This document shows, in pieces, positions 8,091-17,436 of a DNA stretch of 64,000 nucleotides. The position numbers were made by a program, and so were the translations under genes. The notes under the pieces were generated by a model that saw only the letters and a program-made list of their open reading frames with translations, was not told where the DNA came from and searched no databases. Source of the DNA: Xanthobacter autotrophicus (GTDB lineage: Bacteria; Pseudomonadota; Alphaproteobacteria; Rhizobiales; Xanthobacteraceae); NCBI RefSeq assembly GCF_043194295.1, contig NZ_JBAFVK010000014.1; one strand, given 5' to 3'. Within the stretch, counting starts at the first letter, position 1, and every line of letters begins with the position of its first letter.

Positions 8091-9854
8091 ATGAGCGAGG
8101 GCGACAGCGACATCCGCATCCGGCCCGGCCGCATCCGCTCGACCCGCGCGCCGCGCCCGAAGAGCTTCATCAATCAGGTGCTGCGCGCCGCGCAGAAGGC
8201 TGGCCACACATCCAGCGCCTCACCGGGCGGGGCGGGCCGCTCCCGCTACGGCCGCTCGACCTTCGGCCGGGGCCGCGGCAGCTTCGGGCGATCGCGCCTG
8301 TTCAGCCCCGCACGCCGGGTCGTGGTCAAGGCTCGCGTGGTGCGCCACAAGGGCCGATCCTTCCGTTCGGCGCCGCTGTCGGCTCATCTCGCCTATCTCA
8401 AGCGCGAGGGGGTGAGCCCGGACGGCGAGAAGGGCGTGATGTTCGACGCCGCCTCCGACCGCGCCGATGACCTCGCCTTCGCCGGGCGGTGCGAGGACGA
8501 CCGGCACCATTTCCGCTTCATCGTCTCGCCGGAGGATGCCGGCGAGATGGCCGACCTCAAGGCCTTCACCCGCGATCTCGTCCGCCAGATGGCGGCCGAT
8601 CTCGGCAGCCGCCTCGACTGGGTCGCAGTGGACCATTGGAACACCGACAATCCCCACGTCCATCTGCTGCTGCGCGGGGTGGACGAGACCGGCGCCGACC
8701 TCGTCATCTCGCGCGACTATATCAGCCGCGGCCTGCGCTCCCGGGCGGAGGACCTCATCTCCCTCGAGCTCGGCCCCAAGCCAGAGCACGAGATCCGGCA
8801 CGCGCTCGAGAAGGAGATCACCGCCGAACGCTGGACTCGGCTCGACCGCGAGATCCGGCTCGCGGCAGACGATGTTGGCTACCTCGACCTCAGGCCACAG
8901 GCTCCCGGGTCGGCCGATCCCGAGATCCGGCGGCTGATGATCGGCCGGCTGCAGCATCTGGAGAAGATGGGACTCGCCGCTCCGGCAGGCCCCGGCGAGT
9001 GGATGGTGGGGCTCGAGGCCGAGCGGCACCTGCGCGACCTCGGCCTGCGTGGCGACATCATAAAGACGATGCACAAGGCCTTCACCGAGCGGGGCGAGGA
9101 GCGCGGCGTCGCCGACTATGTGGTCGACGGCCCGGACGCATCCTCCCCCATCATCGGCCGGCTCGTAGACAAGGGCCTCCACAACGAGCTGACTGGCGAG
9201 GCCTATGCCGTAATCGACGGACTGGATGGTCGCGCCCACCATGTCCGCTTCCGTGGTATCGAGGCTTTCGCACACGCTCCGCCCCCTGGCGGCATCGTCG
9301 AGGTCCGCCGCTTCGGCGGCGCCGACGATGCCCATCCGACCCTGGTGCTCGCCACCCGGTCTGACTTCGATCTCACCCGCCAGGTCGCAGCGCGAGGGGC
9401 CACGTGGCTCGACCACCGTCTCGTTGAGCGTGAACCCATGGCGATAGCCATGGGCGGCTTTGGCCGCGAGGCGCGCAAGGCGATGGAGTCCCGCGCCGAG
9501 CACCTAGTGGGGGAAGGCCTCGCGCGACGGCAAGGGCAGCGCATCATCCTCCAGCGCGATCTCCTGGCCACCTTGCGCCGGCGCGAGCTCGACGCCGTGG
9601 GTGCGCAGCTCTCAGGCGAGACGGGGCTGCCGCACCTCAAGGCCGCGGCCGGCGAGCACGTCTCCGGCATCTACCGCCAGCGCCTGACCTTGGCCTCGGG
9701 CCGCTACGCCATGATCGATGATGGCCTCGGCTTCCAGCTCGTCCCCTGGTCGCGGGAGATCGAGAAGAGGCTCGGCCAGCATGTCACCGGCACCACGAAG
9801 GACGGCGGCGGCATCGAATGGAGCCTCGGCCGCAAGCGCGACCTTGGCCTTTAG
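8091..9854 (+). CDS. MOBP-type relaxase with DUF3363 domain
   Basis: A 587-residue relaxase. After an Arg-rich N-terminus (residues 10-100) the nuclease domain follows, with the motif-III histidines in DNPHVHLLLRG at about residues 186-196 and DWVAVDHWNTDN before it. The second half is DUF3363, a domain found only behind such relaxases. It would nick oriT, stay bound to the 5' end and pilot the strand to the secretion channel. TraG follows 27 bases downstream. No truncation is seen; the length is normal for the family (560-660). Confidence 0.92.
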   Translation: MSEGDSDIRIRPGRIRSTRAPRPKSFINQVLRAAQKAGHTSSASPGGAGRSRYGRSTFGRGRGSFGRSRLFSPARRVVVKARVVRHKGRSFRSAPLSAHLAYLKREGVSPDGEKGVMFDAASDRADDLAFAGRCEDDRHHFRFIVSPEDAGEMADLKAFTRDLVRQMAADLGSRLDWVAVDHWNTDNPHVHLLLRGVDETGADLVISRDYISRGLRSRAEDLISLELGPKPEHEIRHALEKEITAERWTRLDREIRLAADDVGYLDLRPQAPGSADPEIRRLMIGRLQHLEKMGLAAPAGPGEWMVGLEAERHLRDLGLRGDIIKTMHKAFTERGEERGVADYVVDGPDASSPIIGRLVDKGLHNELTGEAYAVIDGLDGRAHHVRFRGIEAFAHAPPPGGIVEVRRFGGADDAHPTLVLATRSDFDLTRQVAARGATWLDHRLVEREPMAIAMGGFGREARKAMESRAEHLVGEGLARRQGQRIILQRDLLATLRRRELDAVGAQLSGETGLPHLKAAAGEHVSGIYRQRLTLASGRYAMIDDGLGFQLVPWSREIEKRLGQHVTGTTKDGGGIEWSLGRKRDLGL

Positions 9855-9881
9855 GCAACTGCGAACTCGAAGGGAGGACTC

Positions 9882-11870
9882 ATGTCCGCCACCAAGATCC
9901 TGTGGGGCCAGATCATCGTCGTCTTCCTGATCGTGCTCGCCACGACCTGGGGCGCGACGCAATATGTGGCCTGGCAGCTCGGCTTCCAGGCCCAGCTCGG
10001 GCCACCCTGGTTCCATCTCGCCGGCGTGCCGGTCTACTTCCCGCCGGCCTTCTTCGCCTGGTGGTTCTCCTATGACGCCTATGCCCCCGGTATCTTCGGC
10101 AGGGGTGCCCTCATCGCCGCGTCCGGCGGCTTCATCGCCATCGCCGCCGCCATCGCCATGTCGGTGTGGCGGGCGCGCGAGGCCAAGGCCGTCGCCACCT
10201 ATGGCTCGGCGCGCTGGGCCGAGCCGCACGAGGTGAAGGCAGCCGGCCTCATCGGTCCCGATGGCGTGGTGCTCGGCCGGCTCGGCCGGGACTATCTGCG
10301 CCATGATGGCCCCGAGCACGTGCTGTGCTTTGCGCCCACCCGATCGGGCAAGGGCGTGGGCCTCGTCGTGCCCACGCTCCTGACCTGGCCTGGGAGCTGC
10401 ATCGTCCACGACATCAAGGGCGAGAACTGGCAGCTTACCGCCGGCTTCCGGGCCCGGCACGGCCGCGTCCTGCTGTTCGATCCCACCAATCCCACCTCCT
10501 CGGCCTACAATCCCCTGCTGGAGATCCGCCAGGGCGAATGGGAAGTGCGGGACGTGCAGAACGTCGCCGACGTGCTGGTCGACCCGGAAGGCTCCCTGGA
10601 CAAGAGGAACCACTGGGAGAAGACGAGCCACTCGCTCCTGGTCGGAACGATCCTGCATGTGCTCTACGCCGAAGAGGACAAAACCCTTGCCGGGGTGGCG
10701 GGCTTCCTCTCCGACCCACGCAGGCCGATCGAGACCGCGCTCCGGGCCATGATGACCACGCCGCATCTCGGCGCGGCGGGGCCACATCCCGTCGTGGCCT
10801 CGACCGCGCGAGAGTTGCTCAACAAGAGCGACAATGAACGCTCCGGCGTGCTCAGCACGGCCATGAGCTTCCTCGGCCTCTACCGCGACCCCGTGGTCGC
10901 CGAGGTCACCCGACGCTGCGACTGGCGCATCGCCGACCTCATCGCCGACGAACGGCCGGTCTCGCTCTATCTGGTCGTCCCGCCCAGCGACATCAGCCGG
11001 ACCAAGCCCCTCATCCGGCTCGTCCTGAACCAGATCGGCCGGCGCCTGACGGAGGACCTTCAGGCCAGGGACCGCCGCCACCGCGTCCTGATGATGCTCG
11101 ACGAGTTCCCCGCTTTGGGGCGGCTGGACTTCTTCGAGTCGGCCCTCGCCTTCATGGCTGGCTACGGCATCAAGAGCTTCCTCATCGCCCAGTCCCTCAA
11201 CCAGATCGAGAAGGCCTATGGGGCCAACAATTCCATCCTCGACAACTGCCATGTCCGCGTGTCGTTTGCAGCCAATGACGAGAGGACGGCGAAGCGCATC
11301 TCCGATGCCCTCGGCACCGCCACGGAGATGCGGGCCATGCGCAACTATGCCGGCCATCGGCTGAGCCCCTGGCTCGGACACCTGATGGTCTCCCGGCAGG
11401 AGACGGCGCGCCCGCTGCTCACGCCTGGCGAGATCATGCAGCTCCCACCGTCCGACGAGATCGTCATGGTGGCCGCGGCACCGCCGGTCCGGGCGAAGAA
11501 GGCGCGCTACTTCGAGGACAGGCGCTTTACCGAGCGCGTGCTTCCGCCGCCCGATCCTGCCAGGGTCCCACGCACCTCCCGTGCCGACAGCTGGTCGGCG
11601 CTGGCGCCCATCAGGCCCGATACCGCCCTCGCGGCAGAGATCGAGAAGGCCGAGGACAAGGCCAACAGCGGCCTGCGCCGGGAGCCCGAGCTGCCGGAAC
11701 ACGTTGCCATCGCCAGCGAAGCCACCGTGTCGCGGCCAGCGGACGAATTCGCCATCATCCTCGATGACGAGCCGGACGACACGGCCCAGCAGGCCCGCGT
11801 GTTGCGCCAGCAGATGCGCGGCGTCGCCCGGCAGGCCGCGCTCGACCCCCAGGACGGCATCGAACTCTAG
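9882..11870 (+). CDS. traG: TraG/VirD4 type IV coupling protein
   Basis: A 662-residue inner-membrane ATPase. Two or three membrane segments lie in the first 110 residues (QIIVVFLIVLATTWGATQYV; FPPAFFAWWFSYD; ALIAASGGFIAIAAAIAM). The Walker A FAPTRSGKGVG is near residue 150 and the Walker B region VLMMLDEFPALGRLDF near 405-420. It couples the relaxase-DNA complex to the Trb channel. The acidic C-terminal 100 residues are variable. A strong GGAGG site precedes the ATG. Confidence 0.95.
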   Translation: MSATKILWGQIIVVFLIVLATTWGATQYVAWQLGFQAQLGPPWFHLAGVPVYFPPAFFAWWFSYDAYAPGIFGRGALIAASGGFIAIAAAIAMSVWRAREAKAVATYGSARWAEPHEVKAAGLIGPDGVVLGRLGRDYLRHDGPEHVLCFAPTRSGKGVGLVVPTLLTWPGSCIVHDIKGENWQLTAGFRARHGRVLLFDPTNPTSSAYNPLLEIRQGEWEVRDVQNVADVLVDPEGSLDKRNHWEKTSHSLLVGTILHVLYAEEDKTLAGVAGFLSDPRRPIETALRAMMTTPHLGAAGPHPVVASTARELLNKSDNERSGVLSTAMSFLGLYRDPVVAEVTRRCDWRIADLIADERPVSLYLVVPPSDISRTKPLIRLVLNQIGRRLTEDLQARDRRHRVLMMLDEFPALGRLDFFESALAFMAGYGIKSFLIAQSLNQIEKAYGANNSILDNCHVRVSFAANDERTAKRISDALGTATEMRAMRNYAGHRLSPWLGHLMVSRQETARPLLTPGEIMQLPPSDEIVMVAAAPPVRAKKARYFEDRRFTERVLPPPDPARVPRTSRADSWSALAPIRPDTALAAEIEKAEDKANSGLRREPELPEHVAIASEATVSRPADEFAIILDDEPDDTAQQARVLRQQMRGVARQAALDPQDGIEL

Positions 11871-11880
11871 GAGGCATCCC

Positions 11881-12324
11881 GTGCGTGATCGCTTGAACCT
11901 GACCCTGCCGGCGGAGATGATCGGCCGCATCAATGAGCTTGCCGACCGCAAGAGACTCCCCCGCTCGGCCATCGTCGAGGCGGCGGTGGCCTCCTTCCTA
12001 TCGCCCGACGCGGCAGACCAGCGCGAGGCGGCTTTCACCCGCCGTCTCGATCGCCTGTCACGGCAGGTCCAGCGCATCGAGCGCGACGTGCGCGTCACCG
12101 CCGATGCGCTCTCACTCTACATCCGCTTCTGGCTGACCATCACCCCGCCGCTGCCGCCCGACGCCCAGGCGACCGCACAGATCAAGGGGCGGGAGCGCTA
12201 TGAGGGCTTCATCGAGACCCTCGGCAAACGGCTGCAGAAGGGCCAGAGCTTCCTGCATGAGATCCCAAATGACGTATCAGGACAACCTGTGGCGGAAGAG
12301 CCCAACTCCGCTGCTACAGGGTAG
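11881..12324 (+). CDS. CopG/ribbon-helix-helix accessory protein
   Basis: A 147-residue protein starting at GTG 11881, with GGAGG 7 bases upstream and the traG stop 11 bases before. The N-terminus (DRLNLTLPAEMIGRINELAD, RSAIVEAAVASFL) is a ribbon-helix-helix DNA-binding fold; a helical region with one hydrophobic stretch (LSLYIRFWLTI) follows. In this ICE family the gene always follows traG and normally sits directly before trbB; here 23.8 kb of cargo separates them. It could act as a relaxosome accessory protein or a transfer regulator. Confidence 0.85.
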   Translation: MRDRLNLTLPAEMIGRINELADRKRLPRSAIVEAAVASFLSPDAADQREAAFTRRLDRLSRQVQRIERDVRVTADALSLYIRFWLTITPPLPPDAQATAQIKGRERYEGFIETLGKRLQKGQSFLHEIPNDVSGQPVAEEPNSAATG

Positions 12325-13003
12325 CCAGATCCGGCAGCAGCGCTTTACCGCATCCAGCGATGTACCTTCACCGTCGGCAGAGCACGAAGAGCGAAGGACA
12401 GTCGGTCGTGACCCTTAGGCGACGTTCGGAACGTCCGGTTTTTGGCATTTTGCCGGCTTGGCTTGATCGGCGAGGATGGGCCGGGAGAGGAATGGCAGTT
12501 TTGGGGCGCGGGGCTGAAGGCTGAAGCGCAGGGGTTTAAGCTCGATGAGCTGCGTGTGCAGCGCTTCGTGCTGGGCACCCACGACAACGAAGAGGGCCGT
12601 TTTGCGAAGCCGGATCCCCAGACAGCTCGTACGATACGTTCAAGGCTCATTCGCCTTCGAATCGTGCCCAAGCTGGACAGGCTCGCGGAAGCGGCATGGC
12701 CTCGCTGGCCGGTGCGTGTGCCCCTTGGCGAATGGTGCGACTTGACGCGGACGGGTCCTCGTCCTCTCATCCATCTGATGGGTGATCGACCATATGTAAG
12801 GTGGCAACTACAATCGGCCTAACCTGCCTCGGATGACGAAGTGGAAACTTGGTACGCGCCCCCGCAAAGCGAGCGTAGTTGCGGTTCCTCAGTGCCCGCC
12901 GCATGCCCCGCGCTGCAGGCGACCAACTGCAGCGGATTGGCGTTTTTGAAGTTCACGTTGCACAGGAAACCTTAATTGCTGTTTCAGCCGGAGCTCGTCA
13001 CCC
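12325..13003. other. Left junction of the cargo, no convincing gene
   Basis: About 680 bases between the last backbone gene and the first defence gene. Reading frames exist (for example 126 codons from 12442 on +), but none has a recognisable domain or a good ribosome site. The stretch contains one copy of a degenerate 96-bp repeat (12409-12504) whose partner lies at 21622-21717. It is probably a scar of successive insertions. Confidence 0.5.
12409..12504. repeat. Degenerate 96-bp repeat, copy 1
   Basis: This copy begins TGACCCTTAGGCGACGTTCG and aligns without large gaps to 21622-21717 (TGACCCTAAGGCGAAGTTCG...). By eye about three quarters of positions agree, including GAGGATGGG.CCGGGA and TGGCAG near the end. 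Both copies are non-coding and in the same orientation, and they bracket the Septu-like/type II CBASS module. Confidence 0.6.
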
Positions 13004-14299
13004 GTGTATGCTAAGTCCATTGCGATCTACGGCTTCAAGTGCTTCGGCAAGGCCGAAGTGGAATTCCGCTATCCCGGTCGCGCCGACGAACCGGAGATTG
13101 AGCATGCGAACATCAACCTGATCCTTGGCGACAATGGCGGTGGCAAGTCATCTGTTCTACGAGCAGTTGCTATCGCGGCCCTGGCCCCAGCTCTGATCAA
13201 CGGGGGGTTCGTGCCCTATCGCCTTGTCCGGCGCGATTCCCAAGGTGGAATCCCCGGAGACAGTCTCCTCAAGCTTCTCGGCGTCCTTGATGACACGGAG
13301 CAGCCCGCGCCCGAGCCCGAGGGAACAGCCAAGAGGTCAAAGCGGCGAAAGTCAAAGGCGGCTGGGCTTCGCGAATTTCTCGCGCGTCTGAAGGCTAATC
13401 CGCGCAGTCAGAACGATCACCTGACGCTGCAATCGACCCCGGAGAATCCGATCTCGGATCTCATCTACGACGATTTCTCGCCCGCGTTCTTCGTGGTCGG
13501 CTATGGCGCGACGCGCCGGGTCGAAAGCGGCAACTTCAGTCCGTCGAGCGAGGATAGGCGCCGCGGTCGGCGTTATCAGCGCGTTGCCAGCCTCTTCGAG
13601 GATCATGTCGCACTTCGACCGCTGCAATCGTGGTTTCCGCAATTGCCGGACAGTCGTAAGACCGAGGTGCTCGATCTGCTGGCAACGGCACTCCCCGAAA
13701 ACATCAACTTTTCCGGGGCGACGGAAGGTGAGGACTATGTTTTCTCATTTGATGGCGTGCCGACGCCTTTTCCGGCGCTCTCTGACGGCTACAAGGCCTT
13801 CGTCGGCTGGATCGGCGATCTGGTCGGCCACATGGTCTCAGTAGGTGAGGGCCGGATGCTCTCAGACCTGACGGGCATAGTGCTGGTTGACGAGATTGAC
13901 CTGCACCTGCATCCGTCCTGGCAACGCGACGTGGTGGCGCGACTGTCCAGAGCGTTTCCGCGATTTCAGTTCATATTCACTTCCCACAGTCCGCTGATTG
14001 CCGCCTCTGTGCAGTCGACGAATGTCGTCGTCACCGGGACCGATTCTGTCGGGCTTCCAACCCTCGAACGAATGACGGAGAGCCTCTACGGCCGCAGCAT
14101 CGAGGCGGTGCTCATGAGTCCATATTTCGGACTGGAAAGCGCACGTCCCTTCACGGCTCGAGCGTCTACCGATGCATTGTCGGCCAAGATTGTTGCAACG
14201 CCCGGCGGGGATGTCGATGCGGCGGAAGCCTTCTTGAGGCAACTGGCAGATCCGATGGAACGGATTCGGAGCGCGGCTGCAAAAATCAGGGAAAACTGA
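13004..14299 (+). CDS. Septu-like ATPase (PtuA-like)
   Basis: A 431-residue SMC/ABC-type ATPase of the OLD/PtuA kind. The N-terminal AKSIAIYGFKCFGKAEVEF leads to the Walker A LGDNGGGKS (41-49). The C-terminal half has the signature region, the Walker B GIVLVDEIDLHLHPSW and the H-loop IFTSHSPLIAA. It is followed after 5 bases by an HNH protein, the arrangement of Septu (PtuAB) anti-phage systems, in which the ATPase senses infection and loads the nuclease. It is shorter than many PtuA proteins. GTG 13004 is chosen because CCGGAG lies 9 bases upstream and the conserved start follows at once. Confidence 0.82.
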   Translation: MYAKSIAIYGFKCFGKAEVEFRYPGRADEPEIEHANINLILGDNGGGKSSVLRAVAIAALAPALINGGFVPYRLVRRDSQGGIPGDSLLKLLGVLDDTEQPAPEPEGTAKRSKRRKSKAAGLREFLARLKANPRSQNDHLTLQSTPENPISDLIYDDFSPAFFVVGYGATRRVESGNFSPSSEDRRRGRRYQRVASLFEDHVALRPLQSWFPQLPDSRKTEVLDLLATALPENINFSGATEGEDYVFSFDGVPTPFPALSDGYKAFVGWIGDLVGHMVSVGEGRMLSDLTGIVLVDEIDLHLHPSWQRDVVARLSRAFPRFQFIFTSHSPLIAASVQSTNVVVTGTDSVGLPTLERMTESLYGRSIEAVLMSPYFGLESARPFTARASTDALSAKIVATPGGDVDAAEAFLRQLADPMERIRSAAAKIREN

Positions 14300-14304
14300 C
14301 GGCC

Positions 14305-15204
14305 ATGATTCGCCACGCGCTCGATCCGGATCAATTGCGTACCGATATCGAAAAGCAGGATGCGCGCTGGTTTGCAAAGGCCGCTACGCGTACAAGGAAG
14401 TTCGTAAGGCTCGGCGCGTTCGACGAGAATTCTTCGATATGGTCAACCGCCAAGCCAGCTTTCATGCTGCTACAACAGAACAAATGCGCCTTCTGCGAAC
14501 GGCCGTTCACCGGGCCCGAAGAGAGCCGCATCGAGATGGATCTTGAGCACTATCGTCCGAAAAGTGCGGTCGCGATGTGGAAGCCGCCAGCGGGCGTCAG
14601 GCCTTATCCATCCCTGACGGGTGATGCTTCAGCGACGGGCTACTACTGGTTGGCCTACCAGACGGGAAACTATGCAGCGGCCTGCAAGATCTGCAATTCC
14701 GACCATAAGGGAGCTTATTTCCCGATTGCCGGAACGCGCTGTGGCGATCCGGACGATGCTGCAGCGCTGGCCGCCGAGCAACCCTATCTCGTCTATCCGA
14801 TCGGCACTAGCGACGAGGATCCGGAAGATCTCATCACCTTTACCGGAACGGTTGCCCATCCGGTTGCTGCGGACGGTCCGCGGCACGCCCGCGGGGCACT
14901 TATCATCGACTTCTTCGGCCTCAATACGCGCGATCAATTGCATATCCAGCGCGCCGAGATCATTGAGCGCTTCGGCAAGGCCCTCATCGCCGTGGCAGAC
15001 GGCCATGCCGAGGCGGCCGACCACAGCTATGTCGCGCAGATCCGGAACCCAATCATCCCGCATGCAGCCTGCCTCCGGGCGTTCAAGCGGCTCTGGGATG
15101 AGGACCAGCAGGGCGCTCGAAGACTATTTGACGCGTGCCGTAATATGCTAGCGACGCGATTGCTCGATCCAACTGCCGCGGGTTTGGGGGTAGGCATTCC
15201 TTGA
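14305..15204 (+). CDS. Septu-like HNH endonuclease (PtuB-like)
   Basis: A 299-residue HNH nuclease. The zinc ligands are C61-x2-C64 (CAFCERPF) and C127-x2-C130 (CKICNSDHKG), and the catalytic core is DLEHYRPK at 79-86, the usual signature of PtuB and of the DUF-type HNH proteins paired with ATPases. The ATG follows the PtuA-like stop by 5 bases, so the two are one operon. It is expected to cut DNA (or tRNA in some relatives) when released by the ATPase. The target cannot be read from the sequence. Confidence 0.82.
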   Translation: MIRHALDPDQLRTDIEKQDARWFAKAATRTRKFVRLGAFDENSSIWSTAKPAFMLLQQNKCAFCERPFTGPEESRIEMDLEHYRPKSAVAMWKPPAGVRPYPSLTGDASATGYYWLAYQTGNYAAACKICNSDHKGAYFPIAGTRCGDPDDAAALAAEQPYLVYPIGTSDEDPEDLITFTGTVAHPVAADGPRHARGALIIDFFGLNTRDQLHIQRAEIIERFGKALIAVADGHAEAADHSYVAQIRNPIIPHAACLRAFKRLWDEDQQGARRLFDACRNMLATRLLDPTAAGLGVGIP

Positions 15205-15493
15205 TGTTCGCAATTCTTCGCCCCGGCGAGGGCGATGAGGTCGGGGTTTCCGTGGCGGGACTGAGGTTGAAATTGTGGACGCGATCCATGATGGGCTATG
15301 CACCGCCTCGTCGTCAAAGGGGCGGCCTGGTCGGCCTCAACTGCTGATTACGGCCCCGGAGGGATGGGACCGTTCGGCCACAGAACAATGTGTCCCATGT
15401 CGTCCGCATCACCATCTACCCGCAGCGCGGCCGTTCGGCACTCCTGCATTCGGGGAGATCTAAGGGGCGGGCGCACCTTGCTTCCAAAGGCTT

Positions 15494-16672
15494 TCAGTCC
15501 TCTACCCCGAAGTCCGTCGGCATGTTGGGTGGCCAGTAACCTTTCGCCTGTTTTCGCAAAACAACGGAACGGTGCAGCAGTGCGCCTTCGGGGATCGTCC
15601 GCCGCTCGCCGAACGGAATGCTGATACCGAGCACCGAGGGGTGCTTCGACAAGGGCGGCTTCCTGCGCGGTATGATCTCCACAGGCTTCCAAGCCAGTGT
15701 GAGCGTCTCATGATCGTCCGCAAGCGGATCCGGGGCTATCTGATCTCCCCTGCTTCCCGTCCCATGCGCGATGGCGTTCACGCTCTGTGTGCGGAACAAG
15801 ACATCCCTCTTCGCCGCCTCGCGTATCATCCAGGCCAGCGGCACCTTGGCGAGTGCGCTCTGCTCCTCCGGATATCCGCCACCGACATCCCCGTGTCCGC
15901 CGGCAAACCAGACCTCTTTGAAGTCTTGCGGCCTGGCAGCATCACGATTGAAGGGATTTCCCCAGAACTCCTGCCTAGGCTCCCAAAGCTGGGGCTGGAA
16001 CATGGTTCGGCGCTCGTCGATCGCCACTGCGTGGAGCACGCTTTCGACACTCTTGTTGCGGCGCGTGAAGGCGTGTGACTTGAGCCGAGGGCGCCAACGT
16101 CCGCTCTCGATGACCGATGCGACGGTATCGAACAGTCCTAGCAGCCGGATGGGCGGACGGTCGGTGTCGAGCGTTCTTTCGAAAAGGCGGACCTCTTTGA
16201 AGCTGTTCGCCTCATGATCATCCCGCTCATCGACGCCCTTATAGGCACGATAGGCGTAGTCGAGCAGATTGAGGTTGTGGACCTTCATGATCCCGACCGC
16301 ATGGATGAATCCGGCGAGTACACGCGCCGTGTATGCACCTCGACTGAACCCGAAGATCATGATCCGGTCACGCTCGCCTCGCTCGCCGTCTTCTGAAGGC
16401 TGGCGGGAGCTGTAGTTCTCGACGAGGAAGCGGTAGGCCTCCTTCACGTTGCTGTCGAGCCCCATGCCCGTCGCGAGCCCCCAAACTTCGCCTGCTTTGC
16501 TTGCTGTTCGGAACCAGGATCCGTCACCCCCAAACGTCCCCACGCCCGGGTCATAGTAGACGAGCTGGCTTTCGTCCTTTTTCATGGCCTGGTACAGCCG
16601 CAGGACATTCGTCCTGTCCTGCGAAATCTGGTTCGATGTTCCGTCCAGGAGAAGCACAATGTTCTTACGCAT
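15494..16672 (-). CDS. DUF2235 alpha/beta hydrolase (Tle1-like fold)
   Basis: A 392-residue protein. The start MRKNIVLLLDGTSNQ and the nucleophile elbow GFSRGAYTAR (Ser110) define DUF2235; later blocks LLGLFDTVAS (candidate acid) and AGGHGDVGGGY (candidate His) complete a Ser-Asp-His triad. Relatives include type VI phospholipase effectors of the Tle1 type and many uncharacterised cytoplasmic proteins. No signal peptide, membrane helix or T6SS adaptor is seen. It faces the Septu-like pair and has its own AT-rich promoter region. A role as a membrane-damaging effector in the defence island is possible but unproven. Confidence 0.8.
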   Translation of the reverse strand: MRKNIVLLLDGTSNQISQDRTNVLRLYQAMKKDESQLVYYDPGVGTFGGDGSWFRTASKAGEVWGLATGMGLDSNVKEAYRFLVENYSSRQPSEDGERGERDRIMIFGFSRGAYTARVLAGFIHAVGIMKVHNLNLLDYAYRAYKGVDERDDHEANSFKEVRLFERTLDTDRPPIRLLGLFDTVASVIESGRWRPRLKSHAFTRRNKSVESVLHAVAIDERRTMFQPQLWEPRQEFWGNPFNRDAARPQDFKEVWFAGGHGDVGGGYPEEQSALAKVPLAWMIREAAKRDVLFRTQSVNAIAHGTGSRGDQIAPDPLADDHETLTLAWKPVEIIPRRKPPLSKHPSVLGISIPFGERRTIPEGALLHRSVVLRKQAKGYWPPNMPTDFGVED

Positions 16673-16937
16673 CCTGTCTTTTCCTATGTTGAGCGCATTG
16701 CATTTCCACTAATAATTTCACAATTAAAATTAAATACGATATCTGATCGCCGTTATAATATTTGAAAAATATTGTAGAATATCAACCTCAAATCCTATCT
16801 TTTTTCCGATAGTTTTGTCAATAAAAATGCTGATTTGTCGCGAGCGTGACAAAATTTTGCTGGTTTACGACGTGAGAACTCAATTTTAGCCTTGATGAAT
16901 TAGCTTCGGATGCGAGCGTTGAACATCGTCGATGGCG
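16673..16937. other. AT-rich intergenic region upstream of the DUF2235 gene
   Basis: About 265 bases that are much poorer in GC than the surroundings, holding a 7-bp inverted repeat (AATATTT at 16757-16763, AAATATT at 16767-16773) and several A/T runs. It probably carries the promoter of the DUF2235 gene. The contrast in composition is a sign of foreign origin. No small gene is evident. Confidence 0.5.
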
Positions 16938-17432
16938 TTATATGACTAAATAGCGCCTTAGGCGAAGGTCCACCTCGCGCCGCGGCAAGCGACAGCGCGG
17001 ATGTGCTGCGGTCTTCGACAGGCATGCGTGGAGCGTTACCGAGTCGCACAGGCCAGCGGTCTCTATGCGGTCAATGATCCAAAGAACCCCATGGACGGCG
17101 AGCCCTTCGGCTTCGGCAACCGCGCGTAGTACACTGTCGCCCGTCAGAAGCGTCCATTGCCTCCCTTGAGCCAGGGCGAAGGCGAATGTGTCCGCGACCG
17201 AAAGCCGTCGATCAATTCTGCCCAATTGTGTCGCGCGCCGGACCTCGCCTCCCTCTAGGGACTCGATGACAATTCCGAGCGCGCGCAGTCTTTCGCCGAA
17301 CTCGACATCGAGTTCGCGCTCGAACAGGAGATCGGGAACCACAAGGCTGTCCTGGAGCCCGAATGCTGCGTCGAGTAGGTCGCCACGGTCAAGATCGATG
17401 ATCACCGAGGTGTCAGACACCAAGAACGGCAT
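16938..17432 (-). CDS. PIN-domain protein, probable toxin partner of XRE-ImmA
   Basis: A 164-residue protein opening SDTSVIIDLDRGDLL, with acidic residues D7 and D13, a second acidic block SVADTFAFALA near residue 80, and LLTGDSVLR near 98. These are the clustered acidic positions of PIN RNases. It lies 4 bases after the stop of the XRE-ImmA gene and has no strong ribosome site of its own, so it is probably translated by coupling. Pairing of a PIN protein with an HTH-ImmA/IrrE protein is a known toxin-antitoxin-like layout. The C-terminal 30 residues are Arg-rich and look unconserved. Confidence 0.75.
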   Translation of the reverse strand: MPFLVSDTSVIIDLDRGDLLDAAFGLQDSLVVPDLLFERELDVEFGERLRALGIVIESLEGGEVRRATQLGRIDRRLSVADTFAFALAQGRQWTLLTGDSVLRAVAEAEGLAVHGVLWIIDRIETAGLCDSVTLHACLSKTAAHPRCRLPRREVDLRLRRYLVI

Positions 17433-17436
17433 GGTC

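Noticed and set aside
7705..8094. A 129-codon frame behind the transglycosylase, with a fair ribosome site
   Set aside because: No domain, irregular composition, many rare aromatic/Cys/Trp codons; position fits an oriT-type non-coding region better. Kept only as a remark in the gap entry.
9612..12098. An 828-codon open frame on the minus strand
   Set aside because: It is antisense to the relaxase end, traG and the copG-like gene, all of which are clear families with proper starts; long antisense frames are common in high-GC DNA.
12442..12822. A 126-codon frame at the left cargo junction
   Set aside because: No recognisable motif or ribosome site, and it begins inside the degenerate repeat.
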